Below are positions 5,812 through 13,312 of a DNA stretch of 23,607 nucleotides, in pieces. Source of the DNA: Candidatus Omnitrophota bacterium. GTDB lineage: Bacteria > Omnitrophota > Gorgyraeia > JABMRG01. The notes under the pieces were generated by a model. That model saw only the letters and a list, made by a program, of their open reading frames with translations. It searched no databases and had not been told where the DNA came from. Within the stretch, counting starts at the first letter, position 1; the number at the start of each line of letters is the position of its first letter. The DNA lies in contig JABMRG010000154.1 in the NCBI GenBank assembly GCA_013202935.1, forward strand, positions 1 through 23,607, written 5' to 3'. The translations under genes were made by a program, and so were the position numbers.

Positions 5812-7143
5812 TTATTCTTTCTTTCTTAACTCTAGAACCATAGGAATACCTTCAAGGTCAAAGTTCATCCTGAAACTACGTTCAAGAAATCTTAAGTACT
5901 CTCTTTTGATCTCCCCTGGTTTTGAGCAGAAGAGTAAGAACTTAGGCGGTGCTGTTGATATCTGTGTTGCGTAGAATATCTTAGGCCTTACTCTTTTAGA
6001 ATAAGGGTGGGGCTTCTCCTTCTGCACTCTCTCCAGCAGCTTGTTTATCCTTGCTGTCTGTATAGTCGCCTTCGCTCTTTGGGCTGTTTCGCATGCCCTG
6101 TCAATGGCCTTTATGATATTGTGCTTATCCTTGCAGGAAGTAAATAGAATCGGTATCCAGGAGATCATCCTAAGCCTATCCTGGAGCCTCCTCCTGTAGC
6201 TTTTAGCATCCTTATCGCTTATAAGGTCCCACTTATTTACTATGAGTATACAGGGTTTGCCATTCTTTATAACATAATCTATGACAGATATATCATCTCT
6301 ATACAAGAAAGCTGTTGCATCGATCATAATAATAGCTACATCAGAACGCTTTATAGACTCCTTTGTGCGGGCAAGGCTAAAGATCTCAACCACATCCTTA
6401 ATCTTCTTCTTATGCCTTATGCCTGCAGTATCTATAATACTGATACCGCGCCTTTCCCTTTTTATAAATATATCTATTGAATCCCTTGTTGTCCCGGGCA
6501 TCTCGTCAACAACTAACCTTTCTTCATCAAGGATGCAATTTATAAATGAGGATTTACCAACATTGGGCCTGCCTACTATGGCAATTTTTGTTATCTCTTC
6601 TTGCTTGAGAGCCTCTTTGTTATTTGTAGCTGGTAAGGATGCTGCCAAGTCCTTATATAACTGAGAAAATCCGCGTCCATGCAGGACAGATATCTCGTAA
6701 GGTTCTCCGAGCCCTAGTTTGTAGAAGTCAAAAATGAACTCTCTTTTACTGCTTGAATCAACCTTATTTATAAGAAGGAATGTCTTTTTCTTAGACGCCT
6801 TCAGGAGAGATGCGATATAGTCATCCTGATCTGTCATACCCGAGGTAGCATCACATATAAATAGTATCAGATCTGCTTCGTTAATCGCTTCCTGGCTTTG
6901 CCTGTATACAGCTTGAGCTATTTTCTCCTTGGGCCTTGATACGATACCTCCTGTATCGACAAGTATCAGGCTCTTACTCTCAATCTTTATCTGGGCATAG
7001 AGCCTATCCCTTGTAACGCCAGCAACCGATTCTATAATAGCTTTTCTGCGTTTCAAGATGCGGTTAAAGAGTGAGGACTTGCCAACGTTAGGGCGTCCGA
7101 TTATTGCTACTTTTGGTAGGTTCTTACTATTAGTGTGATTCAT
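5812..7143 (-). CDS. der: Ribosome biogenesis GTPase Der (EngA)
   Basis: Essential 50S-assembly GTPase with two tandem G domains. 443 residues, normal length. Domain 1: P-loop GRPNVGKSS (16-24), DTGGI, NKVD. Domain 2: a second GRPNVGKSS (about 191-199), PGTTRD, DTAGI and NKWD. A C-terminal KH-like domain follows from about residue 355 (PKIFYATQISTAPPKFLLF, then YLRFLERSFR and EGIPMVLELR). The ATG at 7143 overlaps the end of pgsA by 14 nt, indicating coupled translation, and plsY follows after 14 nt. All GTP-binding residues appear intact. Confidence 0.97.
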   Translation of the reverse strand: MNHTNSKNLPKVAIIGRPNVGKSSLFNRILKRRKAIIESVAGVTRDRLYAQIKIESKSLILVDTGGIVSRPKEKIAQAVYRQSQEAINEADLILFICDATSGMTDQDDYIASLLKASKKKTFLLINKVDSSSKREFIFDFYKLGLGEPYEISVLHGRGFSQLYKDLAASLPATNNKEALKQEEITKIAIVGRPNVGKSSFINCILDEERLVVDEMPGTTRDSIDIFIKRERRGISIIDTAGIRHKKKIKDVVEIFSLARTKESIKRSDVAIIMIDATAFLYRDDISVIDYVIKNGKPCILIVNKWDLISDKDAKSYRRRLQDRLRMISWIPILFTSCKDKHNIIKAIDRACETAQRAKATIQTARINKLLERVQKEKPHPYSKRVRPKIFYATQISTAPPKFLLFCSKPGEIKREYLRFLERSFRMNFDLEGIPMVLELRKKE

Positions 7144-7681
7144 TTAATACTTTTGTCCCACGCCATATGTATCCCAGGCCTGATGCGATAGTAAAGAAAG
7201 CGGTAAGCCACCATAGAATACTTAAAAATGCTATCTGAACCAAAGAGGCGATTACCATAAACATCTGCAACATCGTAGTGACCTTGCCTATAAGGGAGGG
7301 TTTTATCTCTATCTCCTTATTCATCATGAAAATAATCACAGAACCGAGTAGGATTATCGCGTCTCTACTTATAACTATAATGGTAAGCCATGGCGGTATG
7401 CGCGAGGCAAGAGGAATATTCTTCATTATAGACAGAGACAGGAAAGCTGTCAGCAGAAGCAGTTTATCGGCCAGGGGATCCAGTATCCTGCCAAGCTTCG
7501 TCTTCTGATAGAAGCGCCTTGCTATATAGCCATCGACCGCATCCGTAATACCGCATAGAATAAATATTCCCAGTGCCACAAACCTTAAAAAATCATACTC
7601 AGGCTTGTAGTACAGAAAACAGGTTAAAAGGAATGGAACTAATAGAATGCGTACTATTGTTATTTTGTTTGCTAGGCCCAT
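7130..7681 (-). CDS. pgsA: CDP-diacylglycerol-glycerol-3-phosphate 3-phosphatidyltransferase
   Basis: A membrane CDP-alcohol phosphatidyltransferase that makes phosphatidylglycerol-phosphate, committing lipid to PG and cardiolipin. 183 residues, normal for PgsA. The family signature D-G-x2-A-R-x8-G-x3-D-x3-D is complete, spanning DGYIAR, G, D and D in the segment about residues 49-73. Several hydrophobic segments surround it (for example LRFVALGIFILCGI and LTIIVISRDAIILLGSVII). The N-terminus ANKITIVRILLVPFLL is characteristic of PgsA rather than PssA. The ATG at 7681 has only a weak ribosome-binding site and may depend on coupling to the CsgG-like gene 15 nt upstream. Its 3' end overlaps der by 14 nt. 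Confidence 0.95.
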   Translation of the reverse strand: MGLANKITIVRILLVPFLLTCFLYYKPEYDFLRFVALGIFILCGITDAVDGYIARRFYQKTKLGRILDPLADKLLLLTAFLSLSIMKNIPLASRIPPWLTIIVISRDAIILLGSVIIFMMNKEIEIKPSLIGKVTTMLQMFMVIASLVQIAFLSILWWLTAFFTIASGLGYIWRGTKVLNESH

Positions 7682-7696
7682 AGTATTGTCAGTGGT

Positions 7697-8605
7697 TTAC
7701 TTACTCGTTTTTCCGCCACAATACGGACAGAAGTTGGTACCTGCTGCCAATTTCTTTCCACAATCCGGACATGTCACTCCTGCTATCTGTGTACCGCAAT
7801 TTGCGCAGAACTTTGTTCCAGCAGGTATTCCTATTCCACACTTCGGGCATTCATCAGGTGCTCTTAGAGACATATCAGCGCCGCACTTAGGGCAGAATTT
7901 CTCACCTTCCGGAACCATAGCACCGCACTTAGAACACTGGAGTTCCTGCACTACCGGTGATGAGGGCAGTGCCGATACGATATAATCTGTCATATCCGCA
8001 ATCGCGAGATGCGTTGCCTTGCCAAGAGGGGTCTTCTTAAAGCCTCCAAGCGTACCACCTATACCTTTATGATAATAACCTACTGTCAGCCCGCTTGAAG
8101 GGACTTTCTTTTCAAACCTCTTTGAGGTGTATATCTCACCTGTAGTTGCATCATAAATTCTTATAATACCAGCTATGTGTGCCTCTGATGTCTTTCCACC
8201 CAGATTGAAACCTTTTATTGTAAGGCCTAAGTTTCCACCTGATTCCCTGTAATCAAACTCTGTTATTGTACCGCGAACAATATACTCAGCGCCTTTTAAC
8301 TGGCCTGTCTTGGCACCTGATTTTTTAGATACCCTGCCTCCTGTCATTAAATCCTGCTCTGTTGTAATATCAGTCAGGTTCAACCTTTCAACAACCTCCA
8401 CCTTGCCACTATTAACAAGTGCGTCAACAAGCATCTCAGCCATTCCTGTGCCAACATCCCATTTAAAATCATGCCAGAATCCGCTTGAGGCTTTTGATTC
8501 AAAACCATATACTGTTACCCTCGGTTTGTAAGCAAGCGCCGGATTCACGCTAATGCCAAGTATCATAATTCCTGCCATTAATATGCAAACCAATTTTTTC
8601 ATCAT
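7697..8605 (-). CDS. Exported CsgG/HfaB-like protein with three C-terminal zinc ribbons
   Basis: 302 residues. A signal peptide is clear (MKKLVCILMAGIMILG ... ALA, cleavage near residue 25) with no lipobox Cys after it. Residues about 28-215 resemble the CsgG family of outer-membrane curli-type assembly proteins: VTVYGFE, MLVDALVNSGKVEVVER, GAEYIVRGTITEFDYR, GIIRIYDATTGEIY and AIADMTDYIV. Then come three zinc ribbons with paired Cys at 224/227-238/241, 253/256-267/270 and 279/282-293/296. All twelve Cys are intact and each ribbon carries a G-x-x-FC spacer. Zinc ribbons are normally cytoplasmic, so their presence on an exported protein is odd. AAGGAGG precedes two adjacent ATGs (8605 and 8602); the second has the better spacing. 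The gene sits between lepB and pgsA. Function is unknown beyond a likely envelope role. Confidence 0.83.
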   Translation of the reverse strand: MMKKLVCILMAGIMILGISVNPALAYKPRVTVYGFESKASSGFWHDFKWDVGTGMAEMLVDALVNSGKVEVVERLNLTDITTEQDLMTGGRVSKKSGAKTGQLKGAEYIVRGTITEFDYRESGGNLGLTIKGFNLGGKTSEAHIAGIIRIYDATTGEIYTSKRFEKKVPSSGLTVGYYHKGIGGTLGGFKKTPLGKATHLAIADMTDYIVSALPSSPVVQELQCSKCGAMVPEGEKFCPKCGADMSLRAPDECPKCGIGIPAGTKFCANCGTQIAGVTCPDCGKKLAAGTNFCPYCGGKTSK

Positions 8606-8615
8606 ACCCCTCCTT

Positions 8616-9194
8616 TTATTTTAAGATTCTTATCCTTGTAAGCGGCCAGTATATCACAAATGCCTTGCCTACCATATTCTTCTTCGGCACAAAACCCCAG
8701 TATCTGCTATCGCGAGATGAAGCGCTATTATCACCCAAGACAAAATAGGCTCCTTCTGGCACTTTTATAGCCTTGCCTTCTTCTCCATACTTAGTACCGG
8801 CCTTGTTGTAATAATAGGTAGCTCTTATCATCTGGGGCTCTTCAAGAAGTTTTCCATCTATCCATATATTTCCATCTTTTGCAGGGTTTATCTGCACTGC
8901 CTCACCCTCAAAAGCGATAAGCCTTTTTATGAAATCTTTTTTTATGTCCTCTGGATATTTAAAGACAACTATATCCCCACGGCTGGGGCTTTTGAAACGA
9001 TAGATAAACTTATTCACAAGGATCCTATCTCCTTCTATGAGCGTGGGCCTCATAGAACCGGTGGGTATCTTAAATGCCTGCACCACAAATGTCCTTATAA
9101 TAAGCGCGAGGACAACTGCCGTTACTACAACTTCTACGTTTTCCCGATTGAATATAGATTTGAATACCTTATTCCCATAATATTTTAAACCCAA
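8616..9194 (-). CDS. lepB: Signal peptidase I
   Basis: Membrane serine/lysine protease that removes signal peptides from exported proteins. 192 residues, the compact form. A single N-terminal transmembrane segment (about 21-40) precedes box B with the catalytic Ser47 (IPTGSMRPTL). Box C is RGDIVVFKYPED, box D carries the catalytic Lys90 (DFIKRLIAFEGE), and box E is GDNSASSRDSRYWG. The start is TTG at 9194, read after a near-perfect ribosome-binding site. The gene lies 18 nt after lepA, a classic lepA-lepB arrangement, and its TAA stop directly precedes the ribosome-binding site of the CsgG-like gene. An insertion between Lys90 and box E (YYYNKAGTKYGEEG) is normal for the family. Confidence 0.97.
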   Translation of the reverse strand: MGLKYYGNKVFKSIFNRENVEVVVTAVVLALIIRTFVVQAFKIPTGSMRPTLIEGDRILVNKFIYRFKSPSRGDIVVFKYPEDIKKDFIKRLIAFEGEAVQINPAKDGNIWIDGKLLEEPQMIRATYYYNKAGTKYGEEGKAIKVPEGAYFVLGDNSASSRDSRYWGFVPKKNMVGKAFVIYWPLTRIRILK

Positions 9195-9202
9195 TTTCTA
9201 TA

Positions 9203-9210
9203 TCACCTCC
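9203..9210 (-). promoter_or_regulatory. Strong ribosome-binding site deciding the lepB TTG start
   Basis: GGAGGTGA on the minus strand matches the anti-Shine-Dalgarno sequence over eight bases and stands 8 nt before the TTG at 9194. No ATG or GTG is available in frame nearby (the GTG within the site runs at once into TAG). The non-ATG start of lepB is therefore well supported. Confidence 0.7.
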
Positions 9211-9212
9211 CG

Positions 9213-11006
9213 TTATATTTTTAAGATGGAAAGAAAAGCCTCCTGCGGTACCTGAACCTTGCCAAATTGCTTAAGGCGTTTTTTGCCCTGCTTCTGTTTT
9301 TCCCAGAGTTTTCTCTTTCTGGTTATGTCACCACCATAGCATTTTCCCGTAACATTTTTTTTGAGCGCACCTACAGTCTCTCTTGCTATTATATTATTGC
9401 CTATCGCTGCCTGTATGGCTACCTCGTAAAGCTGCTTTGGAATAAGTTCTTTTAACTTTTGCGCTATGGCCCTGCCCCTTATCTCTGCCTTTTCTTTAAA
9501 TACGATCAAGCTCAAGGCGTCGCAGGGCTCTCCGTTAAGAAGTATATCAAGCTTTACAAGGCTATTCGGCTTATAACCTTTAAACTCATAGTCTAGTGAC
9601 CCATAGCCGCGCGTAAGGGATTTTAACTTGTCGTAAAAATCGACTATAATCTCAGATAAAGGAAAATCATATATAATGTCGACGGTATCAGGGCTAAGAT
9701 ACTCTGTGCTTGTATATACTCCGCGACGCTGCTTCGAGAGCTCCATAATATTTCCCAGTGAATCAGCGGGTATTATCATGGTAGCTGTAACAAAAGGCTC
9801 TGAGATCTCTGCAATTCTTTCCTGCCCTGGCATCTTAGTAGGATTTTCAATATCAACTATTTCGCCGTTAGTCTTCTCAACCCTATAGACAACGCTTGGT
9901 GTCGTCATTACTAAATCAAGGTTGTATTCCCTTTCAAGCCGCTCCTGTATAATCTGCATATGCAGAAGGCCTAAAAATCCGCAGCGAAAACCAAAACCCA
10001 TAGACGCAGAACTCTCTGCCTCTGATACAAACGATGCGTCGGAAAGGCGCAGCTTATCTATAGCATCACGCAAACTTTCAAAATCCTTTGTATTTACAGG
10101 ATATATGCCGGAGTATACCATCTGCTTAGCCTTCTTGTATCCGGGAAGCGCCTCTTTCGCAGGGTGCCTTGCATCTGTTACAGTATCACCGGTTATAATA
10201 TCCTTGGGGTCTCTTATATTCGCTGCAAGGTACCCTACCTCACCACACTTCAATGATGAGACCTTAGCCATATCAGGCTTGAATATACCCTGCTCAAGCA
10301 CCTCAAAATCTCCTCCCCCTTGCATCATCCTGATCCTTGTCTTAGGCAGAATATTGCCATTTACAACCTTGATATAGACCATAACTCCTTTATATGAATT
10401 GTACTGGGAGTCAAATACCAGCGCCTGAAGCGCTTTTTTGGGATCTCCCGACGGAGCCGGTACCTTATCTATAATCTTTTCCAAGACCCCCTCAGTACCA
10501 ACGCCTTCTTTTGCGCTTATTAGAATTATATCATCCTCTTCAACATCCAAAAGGTGCATTATCTGCAATTTTACTTTATCAGGGTTGGCATTCTGCAGGT
10601 CTATCTTATTTATAACAGGTACAATAGCAAGATTATGCTCTTTTGCCATGTGAAGATTTGCCACGGTCTGGGCCTCAACGCCCTGGGCAGCATCTACCAG
10701 AAGTATTGCGCCCTCACACGCCCTTATAGATTTTGATACTTCATATGTAAAGTCTACATGGCCCGGAGTATCTATCAGGTTCAGCAAGTACTCGTTCTTG
10801 TCTTTTGCCTTGTAATGGAGCCTGACAGCTGATGCCTTTATAGTAATACCATGCTCACGTTCAAGGTCCATGTCATCAAGAAGCTGGTTCTTGAATTCAC
10901 GCTCTGTGATGGCACCTGTAAACTGCATCATCCTGTCTGCAAGTGTAGACTTTCCATGGTCTATATGTGCTATTATGCAAAAGTTTCGTATTCTACTCGT
11001 ATCCAT
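9213..11006 (-). CDS. lepA: Elongation factor 4 (back-translocating ribosomal GTPase LepA)
   Basis: 597 residues, standard LepA length. GTPase motifs: G1 AHIDHGKS (13-20), G2 within EHGITIKA, G3 DTPGH, G4 NKID, G5 SAKEG. EF-G-like domains II, III and V follow, with FGFRCGFLGLLHMQI. Then comes the LepA-specific C-terminal domain ending in GGDITRKRKLWEKQKQGKKR and VPQEAFLSIL. That C-terminus and the absence of domain IV separate it from EF-G. LepA binds ribosomes and helps stalled or mis-translocated complexes. The ATG at 11006 is 4 nt past the phosphohexomutase stop and has only a weak ribosome-binding site, suggesting coupling. lepB follows at once. Confidence 0.98.
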   Translation of the reverse strand: MDTSRIRNFCIIAHIDHGKSTLADRMMQFTGAITEREFKNQLLDDMDLEREHGITIKASAVRLHYKAKDKNEYLLNLIDTPGHVDFTYEVSKSIRACEGAILLVDAAQGVEAQTVANLHMAKEHNLAIVPVINKIDLQNANPDKVKLQIMHLLDVEEDDIILISAKEGVGTEGVLEKIIDKVPAPSGDPKKALQALVFDSQYNSYKGVMVYIKVVNGNILPKTRIRMMQGGGDFEVLEQGIFKPDMAKVSSLKCGEVGYLAANIRDPKDIITGDTVTDARHPAKEALPGYKKAKQMVYSGIYPVNTKDFESLRDAIDKLRLSDASFVSEAESSASMGFGFRCGFLGLLHMQIIQERLEREYNLDLVMTTPSVVYRVEKTNGEIVDIENPTKMPGQERIAEISEPFVTATMIIPADSLGNIMELSKQRRGVYTSTEYLSPDTVDIIYDFPLSEIIVDFYDKLKSLTRGYGSLDYEFKGYKPNSLVKLDILLNGEPCDALSLIVFKEKAEIRGRAIAQKLKELIPKQLYEVAIQAAIGNNIIARETVGALKKNVTGKCYGGDITRKRKLWEKQKQGKKRLKQFGKVQVPQEAFLSILKI

Positions 11007-11010
11007 TGGT

Positions 11011-12423
11011 TTATCTTATTAATCGTTTACCAGCATCCAGTAGGCGTTTCACACCCCTGTCCGAGCCTGCTTCAGCATAGATCCTTATCAGCGGTTCTGT
11101 TCCTGAGAAGCGCAGAAGCAACCAGCTTGAATCTGCCATTATAAACTTTATTCCATCATATGTCTTCATCCTAGTAATTTTCTTATTTACTATTCTCTTT
11201 GGTGGCCTTCTCTTCAGCCTGCTGGCGAGCCTCTTTGCTTTATCCTTAGGATATTCAATGTCTATCCTGTCATAACAGAACTTACCGTATCTTTTATCGA
11301 TATCACGCATTATAGATATAACAGACCTTTTCTTAGTAGCTAGCATCTCTATGAGCAGAAGTGCTGATAATATACCATCCCTTTCAGGTATATACCCACA
11401 GAAACCTATGCCTCCGGATTCCTCTCCGCCTATAATGATATCTTCTTTTAGCATAAGCGCCGATATATGCTTGAACCCAACAGGGACCTCAAACATAGTA
11501 AGCTTATACCTATCGCATATCCTCTCAATTAACGTTGTCCCTGATATGGTCTTTGCAACAGAGCCGCACAAGCGTCTCTCTTCTAAAAAGTGAAGGAGTA
11601 TAAGCGATATTATATGCCCGCTTGTTATATATCTTCCATCTGGGCGTATAGCGCCGATCCTATCGCCATCGCCATCTAAGGCTACACATAAATCAAATCT
11701 GCCTTTTCTGATGCAATCTATACTAGCTTGCAGGTTCTTGGGTATGGGCTCAGGATTTACGCCACCAAATGAGGGGTTTATCTCTTCTCTAAGTGAGATT
11801 GTTGCAGGCCCTTTTTTCCCTAGCACAGCCTCTATGTAACCTGCGGCTGAGCCATGCATATAATCGATAAGTATCCTTAAGTGCCTGGCTCTTCTTATTG
11901 ACTTTATATCAATGTAACTCTGCAAAAATTTAATATAATCCCTGTCAGCATCAGTGAAGACTATTTTCTTCTTCTTCAATGCAGATTCAAAATCTATTCT
12001 CTTTATAGCATGCTTTCCGATCAGGCTTTCTACTACCTTAGTGGCCTCTTCTTGCGCAGGAGCTGCAAGGTGAGTCTTAAGCTTTATACCATTAAACTGC
12101 GGTGGATTATGGCTTGCAGTGACAATGATACCACCATCTAGGGATTTTTTCTTGATTGCAAGGCTTATAGCAGGTGTAGGTGTCGGTTTCTTAGTAAGCA
12201 AGACTCTGATATTGTTTGCTGCGAGAACTTCTGATATCAGCTTCGCGTATATATCAGACATAAATCTGCAGTCATAGCCTACAATCAAACATCTCTCAGC
12301 TTGTGGCTTGCAGCTATTTACATAGTCAGCAATCGCCTGGCTAACCTTGCGAACATTATCGAAGGTAAAGTCTCTGGCTATTACTGCTCTCCAGCCATCT
12401 GTTCCAAACTTAATCTTGCTCAT
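11011..12423 (-). CDS. Phosphomannomutase/phosphoglucomutase family protein
   Basis: Alpha-D-phosphohexomutase of 470 residues, interconverting hexose 6- and 1-phosphates. All four signature loops are present: phosphoserine loop TASHNPPQFNG with Ser104, Mg-binding DGDGDRIGAI, sugar-binding GGEESGGIGF and C-terminal phosphate-binding RFSGTEPLIRIYAE. The N-terminus KFGTDGWRAVI is also characteristic. Substrate choice cannot be fixed from motifs. A mannose-1-phosphate guanylyltransferase in the same transcription block favours phosphomannomutase activity feeding GDP-mannose synthesis, but dual Glc/Man activity is common. The ATG overlaps the rpe stop as ATGA. The protein is unusually rich in Lys/Arg stretches (for example RLKRRPPKRIVNKK) near the start of domain 4. 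Confidence 0.93.
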   Translation of the reverse strand: MSKIKFGTDGWRAVIARDFTFDNVRKVSQAIADYVNSCKPQAERCLIVGYDCRFMSDIYAKLISEVLAANNIRVLLTKKPTPTPAISLAIKKKSLDGGIIVTASHNPPQFNGIKLKTHLAAPAQEEATKVVESLIGKHAIKRIDFESALKKKKIVFTDADRDYIKFLQSYIDIKSIRRARHLRILIDYMHGSAAGYIEAVLGKKGPATISLREEINPSFGGVNPEPIPKNLQASIDCIRKGRFDLCVALDGDGDRIGAIRPDGRYITSGHIISLILLHFLEERRLCGSVAKTISGTTLIERICDRYKLTMFEVPVGFKHISALMLKEDIIIGGEESGGIGFCGYIPERDGILSALLLIEMLATKKRSVISIMRDIDKRYGKFCYDRIDIEYPKDKAKRLASRLKRRPPKRIVNKKITRMKTYDGIKFIMADSSWLLLRFSGTEPLIRIYAEAGSDRGVKRLLDAGKRLIR

Positions 12424-13082
12424 CGCAAACTGTTAATTGCCTTTTTTATATTCTTGGCATTAAATACATAAGTACCTGCAACGAGTATATTTGCCCCTGC
12501 CTGTTTTACCAGCTTTGCATTCTCTGCATTAATGCCGCCGTCTACCTGTATGTCCCCTTTGAATCGTGACCTTACCTCTTTTATTTTGGGTATTGCACCA
12601 GCCATAAATTTTTGCCCACCGAATCCTGGCTCAACAGACATAACCAGCACCATATCAACAAGGTCAAGAACTTTGTATATGGATGAAACAGGCGTCTTGG
12701 GCTTTATTGAAACTCCTGCTTTTACGCCAAGCGATCTTATTCTCTTTAGGATGCCCTTTAGCCCTCTTACTGCCTCAGCATGCACAGTAATAAGATCACT
12801 TCCCGCGTTTGCAAAATCCTCTATATGGCGTCCTGGGTTCTTTATCATAAGGTGGCTATCCAGTATAAGCTTTGTGTGCTTGCGAATTGCCTTCACAACA
12901 GGGGCACCTATTGTTATATTGGGAACAAACCTTCCATCCATAACATCGATATGAAGCCAATCTGCCCCTGCTTTTTCAGTCCTTCTTATTTCACCGGATA
13001 GATCACCAAAATCTGCCGCTAATATCGATGGCGCTATAATAATTCCCTTTGCCTTTTTATTTTGGGTTTTTGATTTTGTCAT
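12420..13082 (-). CDS. rpe: Ribulose-phosphate 3-epimerase
   Basis: TIM-barrel epimerase linking ribulose 5-phosphate and xylulose 5-phosphate in the pentose phosphate pathway. 220 residues including an N-terminal Lys-rich extension of about 14 residues. Signature sequences: IAPSILAADFGDL, HIDVMDGRFVPNITIG with the metal-binding His and the Asp, DSHLMI with its second metal His, VMSVEPGFGGQKF and VDGGI. The ATG at 13082 is preceded at a distance of 9-10 nt by AGGA, which belongs to the end of the small upstream gene. Its TGA overlaps the ATG of the phosphohexomutase by 4 nt. Confidence 0.97.
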   Translation of the reverse strand: MTKSKTQNKKAKGIIIAPSILAADFGDLSGEIRRTEKAGADWLHIDVMDGRFVPNITIGAPVVKAIRKHTKLILDSHLMIKNPGRHIEDFANAGSDLITVHAEAVRGLKGILKRIRSLGVKAGVSIKPKTPVSSIYKVLDLVDMVLVMSVEPGFGGQKFMAGAIPKIKEVRSRFKGDIQVDGGINAENAKLVKQAGANILVAGTYVFNAKNIKKAINSLR

Positions 13083-13088
13083 TTGTTA

Positions 13089-13295
13089 TTATCCTTGGTT
13101 TCCTCTTGGGCCATGGCCCGGCTTTCCTCTTGTACCATGTGTAAACTTTCCTCCAAACATCGCTCTTTTGCGCTGGTCGATCCCCTTACCTAGGTTCTTT
13201 TTAAAACCAAAGAATTTTCTCTTCTCACGAATTGTCTCATCAAGCTCTTCTTTGACCTGATCTTTGTGCTCCTTGTTTTTATCTTTCTCTTCCAT
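13089..13295 (-). CDS. Small unrecognised protein with collagen-like Gly/Arg tail (68 residues)
   Basis: I do not recognise this protein. Translation is well supported: GGAGGA (13306-13301) stands 5 nt before the ATG, and the gene exactly fills the space between the M16 peptidase (17-nt gap) and rpe (6-nt gap). Residues 1-28 are almost all charged (Lys/Glu/Asp) and probably helical or disordered. Residues 29-52 are basic with Phe and Gly (KFFGFKKNLGKGIDQRKRAM). Residues 54-68 read as near Gly-X-Y triplets: GTR, GKP, GH, GPR, GNQ, G, with one residue missing. There is no Cys, no signal peptide and no membrane segment. It could bind RNA, DNA or another polyanion; this is a guess from charge alone. 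Confidence 0.72.
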   Translation of the reverse strand: MEEKDKNKEHKDQVKEELDETIREKRKFFGFKKNLGKGIDQRKRAMFGGKFTHGTRGKPGHGPRGNQG

Positions 13296-13312
13296 CTTTA
13301 TCCTCCATTCTT

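Noticed and set aside
9922..10377. 151-codon plus-strand open frame opposite lepA
   Set aside because: Antisense to highly conserved LepA sequence with low-complexity Ser/Ile content; no independent support.
12532..12954. 140-codon plus-strand open frame opposite rpe
   Set aside because: Lies entirely within rpe on the other strand and resembles no protein.
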